DNA from: Epiperipatus broadwayi
Taxonomy: Eukaryota > Onychophora > Udeonychophora > Euonychophora > Peripatidae
Length of the DNA stretch: 64,000 nucleotides
Assembly (NCBI GenBank): GCA_028023455.1
Contig: JAQFVV010000112.1
Span: 1,366,001 to 1,430,000 of the forward strand
Direction: 5' to 3'
In this document: in pieces, positions 12,646 through 24,507 of the stretch
Layout: every line of letters begins with the position of its first letter
How positions within the stretch are numbered: the stretch's first letter is position 1
Made by a program: the position numbers and the translations under genes
Notes under the pieces: model-generated
Told to the model about the DNA's origin: nothing
What the model saw: only the letters and a program-made list of their open reading frames with translations
Databases searched by the model: none

Positions 12646-13814
12646 TTTCTTAGGAAATCATAAAAAATTTGAGCATTAGAACTAATAGAATAGAGCTGCA
12701 GATTCAACTACTGTTCTAAGATACCTGGGGTGGAAAATATCATCTTAGTATTTGAGTGTGCTCATGTAATATATGTGTATGTCAAGAAAGATAGACTTAA
12801 GTGAGAAATTGCTACAAGTAATATTTTGAGCATTTTTTAAATAAAAGCATATTAAAAGAAAGTAGAATTTATCATTACTATAGTTTTTTACAATGTCATT
12901 TTTCTTGTAATCTTATTAAAAATCAGATCCTGAAATATTGGTTCTAAGCTTTTTTAATCCTGTTTTTTTTATTTATGTTTTTTAAGGAACTTTTGGTGAA
13001 ACAAGGATTAGTATGTTATCCTGTCATACTGAAGAAATGCTGTTCAAATTTCAAAATAGAGTTTACATTTTTTTGGGGAAACTGAAGAATTCTGTAGATG
13101 ATTCAATTTTTTTTTTTTTAATTGGTCAATCCTTTTAGCAACCTAAAATTAACCTCAAAATGGATAGATTTAAATAGTGTTAATTTAAGGTTATGCATCT
13201 TGTCTGATTTCAAATGCTCTGATCTTGTCTGGAATAAATCATTAAGATAAAGAGAAGGAGTGCAAATTAGAAAAGCACTATCTCCATATTGGCTGCCATA
13301 AGATATTTTGCTTCTGGTATTTATTCACCTGTTCCTGTCAAAGATCCTGTATTGCATTTTTAATAAGTACTAAATATTAGCTTTGTACAGTAGTAAATGC
13401 AAATTAAAAATAGAGCAGAGATAGTCAAGTTCTATCTAGTCATAAAATAATTAAACATATATACCATACTACATTAGCCAACTAAAAACAGCTAACCATC
13501 TATTCTTACAGTTTTTAATGTAAGTAAAGCTAAAATTGTCAAATGTTTAGTAAATTCAGCATTTTATTAACATCAAAAGTAGGATTTTGTGGTTTTAGAA
13601 AACCTTTTTTTTTTTTACTAAAATGTATTAAATTTGAAATATGCAAAAATTATTTTTAAAAATGAAATCTTATTTTGTAATCTGCCTTTGTGAAAATATA
13701 CAAACACGTAAAAAATTTACAAGAGATCAATTGTTTTTTAAACAAACTGATTTTAATATAAAAACATTTACAACTTTATTCTAAATGAAGAGCCTTCATT
13801 TTTGTATTGTATCA
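12646..13814. other. AT-rich gene-free spacer
   Basis: No gene is recognised. Poly-T runs and low-complexity AT DNA only. Confidence 0.4.
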
Positions 13815-14505
13815 TGGTAGTTGGCACAATTCAAAAAGAATTATACATCTGTTGTTAGATTTGATCAGTTTGTGTAAACACTTTTTTAAAATGTTTCACA
13901 AAACTCTTATATAAGAAGAGTGTGTTGAACTTGCTTTAAATGATCTCAAAATCTATATGTGGAATGAGACATTATGCTCAAATTATAAAGCTTTACAGTG
14001 TTTTAAAACCAGTACAGCTTACAGCAGAATCTTTAGGACCTAAAGATGTCAATTTATTAATGATTAAAGGCATTTTTAAATTTTTAGTGAACAAATTAAA
14101 ACCATTAAAAAACTGAAATTATGATCAAACTAACCACTTAAACACATTAGACACTAGAATTAATGAATGTTATCAAATTGATTTGGTAACATTGCTTTTT
14201 TATTTGCAGAATCCCCAACATTTATCAGCAAAAACAACTGTCTTTTCTTTATTGACAAAATCTGAAATTTTAAAATTGTCAGAATTTTTTTTATCAAGAA
14301 TATACTCAAAATCTAAAACAAATCTGAAAGTAAATTTAAAATGATATTGCTTTAAAAGAAATGATAGAAAAATCTATTCAACAATTTACTGAGGAATCAA
14401 ACGACAAAACAATTCCTAAAATGTTAAAAGTGGAGTTCGCAGTTTAAGGAGCAGCAAATAAAATTGAAGCTTTAAAAAATAATAAAGCCAAACTCAATAG
14501 GAAGT
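13815..14505 (+). pseudogene. hAT-type transposase fragment, decayed
   Basis: Reading the plus strand in shifting frames gives HLLLDLISLCKHFFKMFHKT, then RHYAQIIKLYSVLKPVQLTA followed by ESLGPKDVNLLMIKGIFKFL, then NECYQIDLVTLLFYLQNPQH, and near the end KEMIEKSIQQFTEES. This order (a ..LKP...A...L segment, then ..LL...G.FKFL, then an ..L.YL.NP segment) resembles ZBED-like hAT transposases upstream of their C-terminal dimerisation region. The diagnostic C-terminal block is missing, and there are several stops, so it is a truncated pseudogene. It is a plausible relic of an autonomous partner for ACAG-ended elements such as 9297-9662, but that link is inference. Confidence 0.6.
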
Positions 14506-14610
14506 GAATGTATTTTTTCGATATCTGGCAAACTAGTAACTAAAACTAGAATATAATTATATACACATCTTTTCACTTCTTTTTCTTTTTAAATTATAGC
14601 TCCATGATAA

Positions 14611-15141
14611 TAAATATATAAATTCAGCATTCCTTTTCTTTTTAAAACTTGTTTTTATTCCAACTATAATTTTCTTTCTCCTTCCAATACATAAATAGAG
14701 ATAAAAAATAAGATAATATAAGAATAATATATAAAAATAAAATAAAAAAGGGGGGGGGGGATTATAAAAAGAATGTTAATGGGTAAAGATTTAGAGAAAA
14801 GATAATAAATTTATATAAGAAGAGTATTAATTTATAAAGGTAATTTAAAAGAAATAATTAAAGATAGGGAAGGAGGTAAATAAGTGTATTTGTAGATTAT
14901 AATAATATTATGGTTTTAATTGAATATTATATATTTGGAATGTATTAATATTTTATTTATTTGTGTTATTATTTTTGTTTTTTATTTTTATTTATTTATT
15001 TTATTATTATTATTATTTTTTAAGGAAACTTGATAATGACTACAGAATGTAGTTGAAACGTTGTATTGGAAGGAGAAAGAAAATTATAGTTGGAATAAAA
15101 ACAAGTTTTAAAAAGAAAAGGAATGTTGAATTTATATATTT
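14611..15141. mobile_element. Inverted-repeat element with about 80-bp arms
   Basis: The arm at 14611-14691 (ending CTTTCTCCTTCCAATAC) is the near-exact reverse complement of the arm at 15063-15141 (starting GTATTGGAAGGAGAAAG). The central 370 bp or so is AT-rich, contains an 11-G tract at 14750-14760, and encodes nothing. Just inside the right arm is a hairpin, GACTAC-AGAAT-GTAGTT, followed by GAAACG. A 13-bp direct repeat, TAAAACTAGAATA, lies at 14541-14553 and 15141-15153. It abuts the right arm but starts 57 bp before the left one, so it is only a tentative target duplication. Confidence 0.75.
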
Positions 15142-15234
15142 AAAACTAGAATAAGATTAGTCATTGATCTATAGATACATTATGTCTTTAAATTCATATT
15201 TTCTTAAGAAAGCAATTAATAATTTATATAAATC

Positions 15235-15345
15235 TGGTGTCCTAGGCTCTCACTGAAAAAAGCCATAGCTCGAAACCGGTCTGGGGATGGGGACAATCCT
15301 AGATAAAGATGATTTGAATGCCTTCTCTTGTAGTAACATTTATCA
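15235..15345 (+). repeat. Diverged relative of family-A arm
   Basis: The stretch CTCTCACTGAAAAAAGCCAT, AGCTCGAAACCGGTCTGGGG and then CCTAGATAAAGATGATTTGA parallels, in order and spacing, the family-A arm CTCACTGATGAAAGCC, AGCTAGGAATTAGTCTGGGA, ACTAGATAGAGATTTTATG. It is probably an older relative or sister family. Only one arm is visible. Confidence 0.45.
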
Positions 15346-15357
15346 TTAAAAAAAATT

Positions 15358-15450
15358 AAAAAGAGCTTGTTTAGAGCCTATTAGCATGCTGTTAATTTTA
15401 CATATTTGTAAATGCAAGTTATATATATATGTCATGTGACATCTGACTTT
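15358..15450 (-). repeat. GTCAGATGTCAC repeat, second copy
   Basis: On the minus strand this reads GTCAGATGTCACATGACAT, then a TTGCATTTACAAATATG segment, and ends with AACAAGCTCTTTTT. It follows the same order as 7378-7460 but is diverged, and its internal inverted repeat is not preserved. Confidence 0.5.
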
Positions 15451-16365
15451 ATATTATTACTATAAATTGTTTTAGTTATTTATTTAAAATATATTTTTGA
15501 TTATTTTAATAGTTTATTATTTTTATCTATTTCATGTATATTTTATTTCATATTTGAATTGTTAATTATATGCTATTTTTTAATATATATATTAACTATT
15601 TGAATTGTTAATTAATTTTTGTACATTAGTAATCCTGGTGATGTGATCAAATCGAATAATGACTGTAATTCATTATTTTAGGCTTATTTAGCATTTGGTT
15701 GCCAAGGCTTGGATAACTGTTTAAGTTATTGACCTTACTAACAGTTTACTTTTTTTGAGAATTTGTTTAAAATATGATGTAATAATAGAATCTGTTAAGG
15801 GATATTTACTATATAAATCAAAAAGCGAACTCAGTCTTATAAGTGGAAAATTGTTAAAAGCTGAAAATGTATTATTTTTTGGGATTTATTCTGTCACATA
15901 TTTAAGTACAACACTCTCCCACTAGCAATGAAGACTGCATGTATATTTTTGTTTGGTTCTGTTTTTATGACACCCATTAGACCACCTTAGTTTAAATTGA
16001 GATTTTTACCAACTTGTCCTGAATTTTCTAAGTTTGTTTGTTAACCTGAAAATTTTTTCCAAGGTTCCCTCAGCTGGAATGAATCTCATAATCAATATGG
16101 CAAGCAGGCAATACTATGTGGTGTTTATCTCTACAATAAGCATGTATTACTGAATTTATTTGGAAGTTTGTAAACTTTACTTTCATATTTTGAATTATTC
16201 TATAAATTTAAAAATTAATGTAAATCTAATATGGGTACTTCGAGATTAGCACTGCTGTGATGTAATTGTCTGGATGTAATCATTCTAATTTTGTGAATAT
16301 ATTTTTATTGCTTGTGAAGTATCTATTACCTTACATTTATCAAACTTTACATTTAAAAACTGAGT
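15451..16365. other. AT-rich gene-free spacer
   Basis: No gene or family-level repeat is recognised here. Confidence 0.4.
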
Positions 16366-16541
16366 TTTTGAATTCAAGTTAATTTTAAAAAATTATTATG
16401 AATACAATATAAATAAAAAATTTGAATTAAATAATGTGAATGTTGAAAATTGCTTTTGTTTATTAATTGGTTAATCCAAAATAATCTTATATTTATATAG
16501 TATTCATAATATTTTTTTAAAATTAACTTGAATTCAAATTT
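16366..16541. repeat. Inverted repeat, about 50-bp arms
   Basis: The sequence TTGAATTCAAGTTAATTTTA through ATTATGAATACAATATAAAT (16366-16415) is the near-complete reverse complement of 16488-16541. The spacer is about 72 bp of AT-rich DNA. No second copy was noticed in the window, and no coding content is seen. Confidence 0.75.
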
Positions 16542-16654
16542 TTTAAATATCAAGTTCGTATTAATAACATATTTTAAAAATTTAGTTGAGAATTATTATA
16601 TACTCTTTTTACCAACCTACATATGTGCGAGAACAAGCAGCTTATATTATCATC

Positions 16655-16840
16655 ATTGAAATAAGAGATTGAAACGGAGCTAGTTGCTAGAGAGATGACA
16701 ATGGATGAATAATTTAAGTCTTAAATTGGATTCCTATAGCTTGCAAAAAGATCTAGAAAGAGACCACCATGAAAAGGATTAAACTTGGAGAAATCTTTGT
16801 ATTACAGTATATTGATAATCATTACAAATGATGTACAATT
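16655..16840 (+). mobile_element. RTE-like LINE 3' fragment
   Basis: The stretch parallels the last 200 bp or so of the copy at 1-868. It includes the equivalent of AGAGATAATGACAGATGGAC, the TTAAATTGGATTCC block, the CCAGAGAGAGA-like block, and the end GATAATCATTACAAATGATG. It is a 5'-truncated and degraded insertion with no usable frame. Confidence 0.6.
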
Positions 16841-16991
16841 ATATCATTTGGATTAAAAATTAATTACGAAGAAAAAATTTGCAAGTTTCACTGAATTTGA
16901 ATTTTAAACTTGAACATGATAAAATAAATACACTCATTATTATTCATCATCCCCTCCAAAATTAAATGTATTTAATTAATCTATTCATTCA

Positions 16992-17510
16992 TTATACTGA
17001 ATGTTTACTATAGTAAATAGATATTTGAACTTAAGATTTTCACTCTATATATATTCACCTCCATTCTATCTCAAACAAACTATACACATACACACAAATG
17101 AAAAAAGTAAATGATGTCCAATGAACGTATTTCGTGCAGAACCAGCACTCTTCAGTTAGGCCGGATCTTAATCTCCCACCCATATATACAATCTGTGCTT
17201 ATATTTAGATAGCATTTCCTTAAACTTTAATGTGACAAGCTTTGATTTTCTCACCCTTCCAACAATTCAAAAGTTCATTTCATTGTAAAAGCACCGGCGG
17301 AATGCTCAAAGCCTATTCATGTAGACATTATGTCAATCTAATCCCTCACAATATTGGACCATTACATATCCATTTATGTTAATACATATATTGGGGGATC
17401 ATTTATATTTTTTACATGTGTGTGGTCATGTGTATCGGTTGTTTGGGGTAGAATGGAGGATGAATGTAGACTGAAAATCCTAAGTTCAAATTCCTTTATT
17501 TAAATGATGT
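16992..17510. mobile_element. Family-B inverted-repeat element
   Basis: The left arm (16992 to about 17190) runs from TATACTGAATGTTTACTATA through GTATTTCGTGCAGAACCAGC to GGATCTTAATCTCCCACCC. The right arm (about 17385-17510) is its inverse, containing TTGGGGGATCATTTATATTT, ACATGTGTGTGGTCATGTGT and GAAAATCCTAAGTTCAAAT. The middle is unique AT-rich DNA. A full copy at 54741-55100 and a half copy at 1381-1532 share the arms. Confidence 0.8.
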
Positions 17511-17987
17511 ATTTATTATTCGAGGTATTTTACAGTAAAAACTGCTTTTTTATTTTTTTAAATAAAAAGTATCATGATTTTAACTAAAGCTTTTTTTCTT
17601 TCTCTGCTAATTATTTCCAAATAGAAGATGAGTTAAATATATATTTTATTACCGTAAGATTTTTTTTACTTGATTACAAAGCTTGACCTTAATTCTAATG
17701 AAAAAAGAAACTTAAATTACATTTATTATTTAACAAACTTACAGCTTCTGTTATTATTTTTTATTCCGCTGTCTTACTTATGTCGTAATTAATTGCTCTC
17801 TTTTTTAACATTATTAATCTTTGTCTAGATCATTGGTGGATAAAAGCTTGTGATAATTGTACTAACATACTTCTTTTATATATATTTAAAATGCCAACAC
17901 TGTCAAACAGCATTCTTTATTAGCCTGCGAAAGATTAATGTAGTAATTTTATTTATTTATTTATTTTTTAAAAACAATCGTAAAATC

Positions 17988-18055
17988 TTTGGGGCGTAAT
18001 GGTTAGTGTGTTAGACTAACAAACTTGTGATGTGTGTTTCACATTGAAAGCATAG
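17988..18055 (+). repeat. Degraded tRNA-like SINE head
   Basis: The sequence GGGGCGTAATGGTTAGTGTG then TTAGACTAACAAACTTGTG has a box-A-like start and an AAC-type anticodon-arm-like segment. The expected box B is degraded to GTGTTTCACATTG. It reads like an old tRNA-derived SINE head, not a functional tRNA. Confidence 0.35.
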
Positions 18056-19185
18056 CTGATTTCAAGCAAACTCAGAATTTTTAATTGGTAATAAAATGGG
18101 TATTCAGTTATTATTATTAGGAAATACAAATATCTTAATAGTTTTAGAATAAATAATGTGGAAATCATAAAAATAAATCTTTACATACTGATTATAAAAG
18201 AAAAAAACATAATTGTAGCATGATGTAGACTTCCTTACAGTGGAAGGTATCATATTTGTGGATGCTACATTCATGGCTTATTTTTACTATAATATATAAT
18301 TAACAATGTGTCCCTATGAAAAGGTGATTGGTGACAAGTTCTCTTTAACATTGTCACTGAATCAAAGCTTGTATTATGTAGTGAACCGGGTCCATTTAAT
18401 AGAAACTGTTTCATTGGGTTTTAATCCCTTTTTAACATAACATTAAATTTTATGTTTTTAACATTACGTGAATGGACCGGCCCTTCAAGCAGAGGGGAGA
18501 ATACCATCGATAGCAGAGCTATCAATGATACCCACGGTCAGACCGAGCTATGCAAAGCATAATATAATCACATTTCCAGACTGTGGCCCACCTTGACTGC
18601 TAGATTCAAACCCCTACCATCCAAAACATTTTATTTGTTTAGAGGTAAACCTCAGGCACCAGCAAATTACATGAAGTAACTAACATACCTGGACAGTAGG
18701 CCCATAATCCAGCACTTGAAATATCCCATGACTAGCTCACTCTGTCTCAGGGTCCAGCATATTTACTTAACACAAAAAGTAACTTTACAGTAATTTACTG
18801 GTGAGGCAGTGACAAGAGAGAAAGAGAAAATAAACAAAATAGCAATTAAGGCAAACATTAATATTTAATTAAACACACTCATATCTAATATAACACAATA
18901 ACATTGAAATTTACATATAAAATCATATAAGTAATTACTCAGGCTAAATTATGATAGTCCTTCATTAAATTAAAGTTTATTCATTTAACATAAAGTGTCT
19001 ATAGACAGTGATTAAAATATATAGTTATTTAAAGTATCTTTATCTAGGTTTTCATTGTGTGTATTTTCCAACCGGTTGGCTTTCTGGTTCTCCATTGATG
19101 GCTTCATGGCTGGTTTACATTCTGTGACTCAGAAATGGGAGATAGGGAGAAAAATAGCGGTAGCATTTATTTTATGATTATGGTA
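18056..19185. other. Gene-free, with a GC-richer block at 18460-18760
   Basis: The subregion 18460-18760 is clearly less AT-rich than its surroundings and may be the footprint of an unrecognised element. On its minus strand it contains GGGGTTTGAATCTAGC, which resembles a tRNA box B, but no matching tRNA fold is evident. The rest is ordinary AT-rich DNA. Confidence 0.4.
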
Positions 19186-19475
19186 TCAGTTTCCAGCATT
19201 TGTTCCAAGTGGGATGGTTGACTTGCGGAGGTTTTTGGGGCCTGAAGCCCAATTTAATACAGCTGAACGTCTAGCATGCATATTGCTAGTTTTGCATCTT
19301 GTGCAATAACATTCTCCGCAGCAGTAATTGATTGCCTTATTACTTACTGCATTTACAGTTCCCAATGTCTGGATCTCTGGTTGTTGGATTCTGCATTTTG
19401 TATGAACTGAATAATAGTAATCCGAACAGATGAACGATCTAGCAAATTGCAGCCCCAACTGAAGAACAATAGAGA
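19186..19475 (-). other. Unassigned cysteine-containing open frame
   Basis: A minus-strand frame of about 90 codons is open from a poly-A-like stretch near 19480 to a stop at 19186. There is no ATG at its start (the first candidate is TTG), so it is not a complete ORF. The peptide includes NYCCGECYCTRCKTSNMHAR. Base composition is more GC-rich than nearby. A donor-like GTAAGT occurs within it near 19344-19350. It could be an exon, a fragment of an unrecognised element, or chance; I do not recognise a family. Confidence 0.25.
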
Positions 19476-19977
19476 GATCGATCTTTTTTTTTTCTATTAT
19501 TTTAATTTCTTATCGTTGTTTTTTTTTAAATTTAGATCTTAACTTCCATTTCTGGTTATCTTAATCCCTTGCTCAGATTCATCTAAACATTCTCAATAAG
19601 ATAGTTTACAGTTGTTGTTGTTTTTAATTAATACGACTATTGATTTTGATTCTATTATTAATCAAAATCTTATAAACTAATTACATACATTTTTTTCAAA
19701 GTTTTCTTTTACAAACAACATTTTACAGACTAATTTTATTCTAAATTTTACATATTTATTTAGCTTTTACTTTATAAAAGCTCTTTTCTTCAAAAGGAAA
19801 GAGAAAAGTTTTAACTGTTCTTTAATTCTATTATACATTTCGCCCCTCTCCTGCTAAGAAGTTTTATTCTAAAATAAAAACAGTATTTTTTAGTTTTTTA
19901 ATTTTTTGTTTAAAATAAATCTTTGAATTAATTTTCTAATAAAAATTACAGACATGTACTGCTCGCTGTTCAATAGC

Positions 19978-20420
19978 GGTGCAGTAGTGATAGTTTAGCT
20001 ATTTGCCACAAAAATCACCAATTATGAGATGTGACAGTGTGTTTTATACTTTAATTCACTGTGGAACAACATGTTAACATTAAATTTTGTTTTAAATTGA
20101 GTGAAAGCGCTACTAGAACATTTGAAAAGATTCAAATTTGTACATGAGTTACAAGAACATTTTCAAATAGTTTGCAAGATTCATGATAGTAGAAAGATTA
20201 TTGAAGACTGTCCAAGATGATACTAAATATACTCTCTGATTTGACATTATATCCAAATACACTAGCACTTTAAAATTTTGTGATGAATAGCTGACTAATA
20301 TTGCTATATACCACTTGCATTAATTTAGAGATGGTGCTACAGGCGAGAAAGAACCAATCATCTTTTCACTGGGTCACATTGTGTATCCATTTAAAACAAA
20401 TCTACAATTGGTGTTTAAAA
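19978..20420 (-). mobile_element. Family-C terminal-inverted-repeat element
   Basis: The left end GTGATAGTTTAGCTATTTGC and the right end GCACTTTAAAATTTTGTGAT, GAATAGCTGACTAATATTGC form inverted ends of about 40 bp. The core reads in minus orientation relative to the copies at 38715-39060 and 46800-47205. To the right follows TTTAGAGATGGTGCTACAGG and then TTTTCACTGGGTCACATTGT, shared with the copies at 43600-44000 and 46800-47205. No protein is encoded; the 70-codon opening at 20301-20513 is a by-product. Confidence 0.65.
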
Positions 20421-22562
20421 ACAGGGTATATTGATTATGTTGATTTTAAAAGTAAAGCAAGAGAAAGAGGGAAGAAAATAGTTCCAAAATATAAGTATAT
20501 ATATGTATATTAAGAATTGCATTGAATGTGTTTTATAACTTTACCAAGTTCTTTCCAAAGAGTACAGTGATTAAGCATTAAAAATGTATGGTGATTTCAT
20601 TAACAATAGCTCACCCCGAGCATTATATTACTCCAATAACAAAATATGCTAGCTTGAAAGCTAAAGATGTCAACATCAATTCCAACAGTGGAAAATAAAA
20701 ACCCATAATTCAATAAAAAAAACAACCCAGAATTTGTATGCCAAAACTACCTCTTGGGTGTGTCACTTGGAATACAACAAATAATAATTGCTTTAAATAA
20801 TGATTCTATGTTTGTGTAATGTGTATGGTGATTGTATGAATATTAAGGTTTTTGTCCAGAGATTAAATTAGTTCAGCATTTATGATATAACTGTGATAAG
20901 AGGATATTATTTATTAAACAGACTATATACCAATCAATAGTGGATGTTTGCTATGGTTTGCATTTTTAAATAGATGCATATTACAAAGAAAAGAAGTACT
21001 ATACTTCATTTAAAGTTTTAAACAAACAAAAAGATATTAGAAAATACATTTTTGCACTTTTTTTTGTCACTATTAGATTTAGTTAGTGTATTTGTTTCAT
21101 TTAAGTAGATTTATATTGAATCAATAGAAAATTTTAACTTATCAATCATCAACTTCTTAAAGAGTAGATAACATGATTATTATCAAATTCATCTTTGTCT
21201 GTATAAAATTATTCTTCAGACTGATGCTATGCTTCATCCTGTTATTCTTTAACAATAAATATCCATTATTTAACAGTACAAGTTATAATAGACTAGGCAA
21301 AAGGTTAAACAACTTTTAATTAAATAATTCTCTATAGATAAAGGCTTTTTCAACATCTTATAGAGAAATAGTTAAAGAAGTTGTCAGGTTTGCATAAGGT
21401 TTTCCATTCTTGTTTTGTTCACCAGCTAAGCATGCTAAAATATCTATTTATCAGTGGTGTTGATTGTTATGTTGGCTATGCATTGGATACCTGGATGTAT
21501 TGTATATTAAGCGATCTTCTGGAAAGCAGGTTTTGTGACTGCAGAGTTTTGGCGAAGGGACTATAATTCAGCAGTCAAAAATAATATCCATCACGCTCAT
21601 GTTTTTAAAAACTAGTGTTTTTTGGTTTATTGTAAAGCAATGGATTTGAAATTGTAGAATTCATACAGAAAGCATGAAAAATTGATACTTTTTGTAATGT
21701 TGGTGATCTCAAAATTAAGTGATTCCAGAAAAAATGACTATGAATATTGAGATCCAGATTCATATAGGAATAATGTTATTGTTTAATTGGGACTGCATTA
21801 CAATTAAACTGTGCTACCTATATTTGTACGTTGTCTTATAATAGGATTAAATTATAAGTGATTATAAATATTGTAATGTACAAACTTATGTTTATTTATA
21901 AACACAAGATAAATAAATCATACCAATTGGAAGAACAACGATTAAAGTTAGAAGAATGTGATTCTAATCAAAAAAATAAATAGGAATAATAAAACTTTTG
22001 AAAAATGCTTATACAAATATTATAATTTGTGAATATTATGCCAGGAACGGAAGTCTATGAAGCTAATTACTAAATATAAATGATTATCATAAACAATTAT
22101 TAAACATACAATCAGATATAAGTAATAAATCCAAGATATATGTTAAAGGCATCCTTAAATATTTATAATCGTTAGTGCATCAATCCAGCTAGATATCCAT
22201 ATCAGTGCACAGAAAAAAAACAACCACTTTTTTACAATACAGTATTTTATCTCAGAATTGCATTCTCATTAGATGATCCTGGAATTAACACCACACCAGC
22301 ATATAAATATATGGAGGGGGGGGAGTGAGTATGATATTAATTTAGAGCCTCTCCATGTTTGTTGGTTTTCTGTATGCATTGATATAGATATCTAGTTATT
22401 TATTTTTTTGCACTTCATTATATGGTTTGATGAAGTAATTTTTTAAATAGATAAAATAAATGCAAAGGCTATAAAAATAAAACAATTCCAGGATTTTAGA
22501 AAACAAATAGTTAATGTATGTTTAAAAATGTCTATTGAAGTTATTGATTTTTTTGCATGGCG
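20421..22562. other. AT-rich gene-free stretch
   Basis: No gene is supported. An 8-G run lies at about 22316-22323. Short openings such as 21381-21566 match nothing I recognise. Confidence 0.4.
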
Positions 22563-23945
22563 TTATCATCCTCATTTTAACCATTATCGATCCACTACAG
22601 CATGAAGGTCTCTCCAAGTTCAATCCATCATCTCTGACTTCTAGCCTCAATTCTTCACATCATTCCAGCACTTTATTTCATCCATTCATCTTATATATGG
22701 TATCTTTCTAGGTTTGTGCAATCTCTTGAAATCCAGTTTAAGATTTCAACTATCCATCTATTACCATCTCTTATAGCAATATATCCAGCTCAATTCCATT
22801 TCAATCTTTTAATTGTTTCAGTGATATCAGTAACATCTGTTTGCATTCTCACCCATGTATTTTGTTTTCAATCTCTTCTTGTTACTCCTATATACATCTC
22901 TCCATATTTCATTGGTAATATGAAGTCTCTGTATTGCTCTTCTGTTAAGTGCCCAAGTCTCAGATCCATAAGTAAGAATTGGTAAAACATTTATTTAAAA
23001 TCTTCCTTTTCAAACATTAGACATATATCCTTTTAATACCTATTAAGCTATTTCTACCAAAGCACTCCAACCAAGTTTAATTCTAGGATCAATTTTATGT
23101 TTCCATCTATAGTAATAATCTGACCAAGATATTTATAGTTGTTAACTTCTAACTCGTTATCAATCTACATATTATTATTTTGGGAAAATCCATTGAACAT
23201 TACTTTAGCCTTTTTAACATTTACTTTTAATCCTTGCAACATTTCCTGAAGCTTTAAAGCATTATTTGCAAAAACAACTACATCATCTGCAAAATCTAAA
23301 TGATTTAAATAATCTCCATTTATTTTTTTATTTCCTTAGCTTCCCATTTTAATCCACAAAAAACTTCTTGCAAAAACTGCTGTAAAAAGTTTTGGAGATA
23401 TGGAGCCATTCTCTCATGCATCCTTCTCATTGTTAATCTTTTTAATATAATTGGGTAATCTAATGGTTGCTGTTCCTTTTTTGTAAATATTTTTTAGAAT
23501 ATTATGATAATCTGGTTCTATTCCTTGATGATCCAATGCTTTAATCACTGAAGAAATGCTTATAGAATCAAATGCCTTTTCATAATCTACAAATTCAAAG
23601 CATAATGGTCACTTACATTTATTGGTCTTTTCTATAATTTCTCAATACTGTACTAAAACCACCATTGTTCTCTGTAGAGGAGTTGTAATTATCTTAATAA
23701 AATCTTTGTATAAAACTGATAAAAGACTGATAGGTCTGTAATTTCTAATATCTTTATCATCTTTTTTAAACATTAATATTAATACTGTATTCTTCAATCA
23801 TTTGTTACATCTTTATCATTTAGATATTTGGTATATAACTGCCAAAAAATTTTCTATTTTTTTACCTGCTTTTTTTAAGATATCAATTATAATTCCATCA
23901 TTGCCTGGAGCTTTTCCCTTCTTCATGTAATAACAAATATATTGT
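22563..23945 (-). pseudogene. RTE-like LINE, 3' half, decayed
   Basis: This is the minus-strand 3' half of the same LINE family as 34712-37458. In minus-strand order it contains GKAPGNDGIIID near 23910, the NYRPISLLS region near 23750, the VDYEKAFDSI-like block near 23590, the FADDVVVFANNAL active-site box near 23270-23300, the YKYLG..I region near 23140, and the GRP.RW.DEI-like end, finishing near 22563. The element is 5' truncated and carries frameshifts and stops. At the segment just after the FADD box it lacks about ten codons relative to relatives, apparently in frame. Confidence 0.8.
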
Positions 23946-24507
23946 CATGTTTGTACCTCTTCATAGTAACATTGCTGACATATTTTTGTTATTCATATTC
24001 AAATTTAGAACATGTTTAGAAAGTAGATCATTTTTTAAACATGTCTTCAAGTTTTGCAAAATTTTCATCAGCTGTTTATTGTCACTTCAATTTTTGAATT
24101 GCAGGCTCAGCATTATCCTTGTATTTTATTTCTGTCAGTTTCTTATTTGTGAATGGCAAAGACTGTGAGATTCACTCAACTCTTGGATATTACTTTAAAT
24201 TCCATTGTCTTTTTATTAGGTGGGAAGTTAGAAGCATTTGAGTTTACTCTGGGACTTTAATCCAGTTGGAAGTATCTAAATTCTATAAATTGTTTTCATT
24301 ACTGACATTAGTTTAAATGTTTTTGGGTTTTTTTTTTTTTTTAAGGTTTTTAAGATGTTAGCATTAATCTTTCAAAACGCTTATATCTTGATTTTGGAAA
24401 TTGTAATAGTAGATGTAGCATATGGTGACAAAAATACATAGTTGATACTGTTAAAGATCACAGTATAAGCGTGGTTTTCAAAATTAGCATTGTTATTGTT
24501 ATATTCA

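Noticed and set aside
23946-24330. Minus-strand peptide pieces resembling a gag or LINE linker (ADENFAKLEDMF)
   Set aside because: Too short and frame-broken to assign. It lies just upstream of the LINE at 22563-23945 and may be part of another relic.
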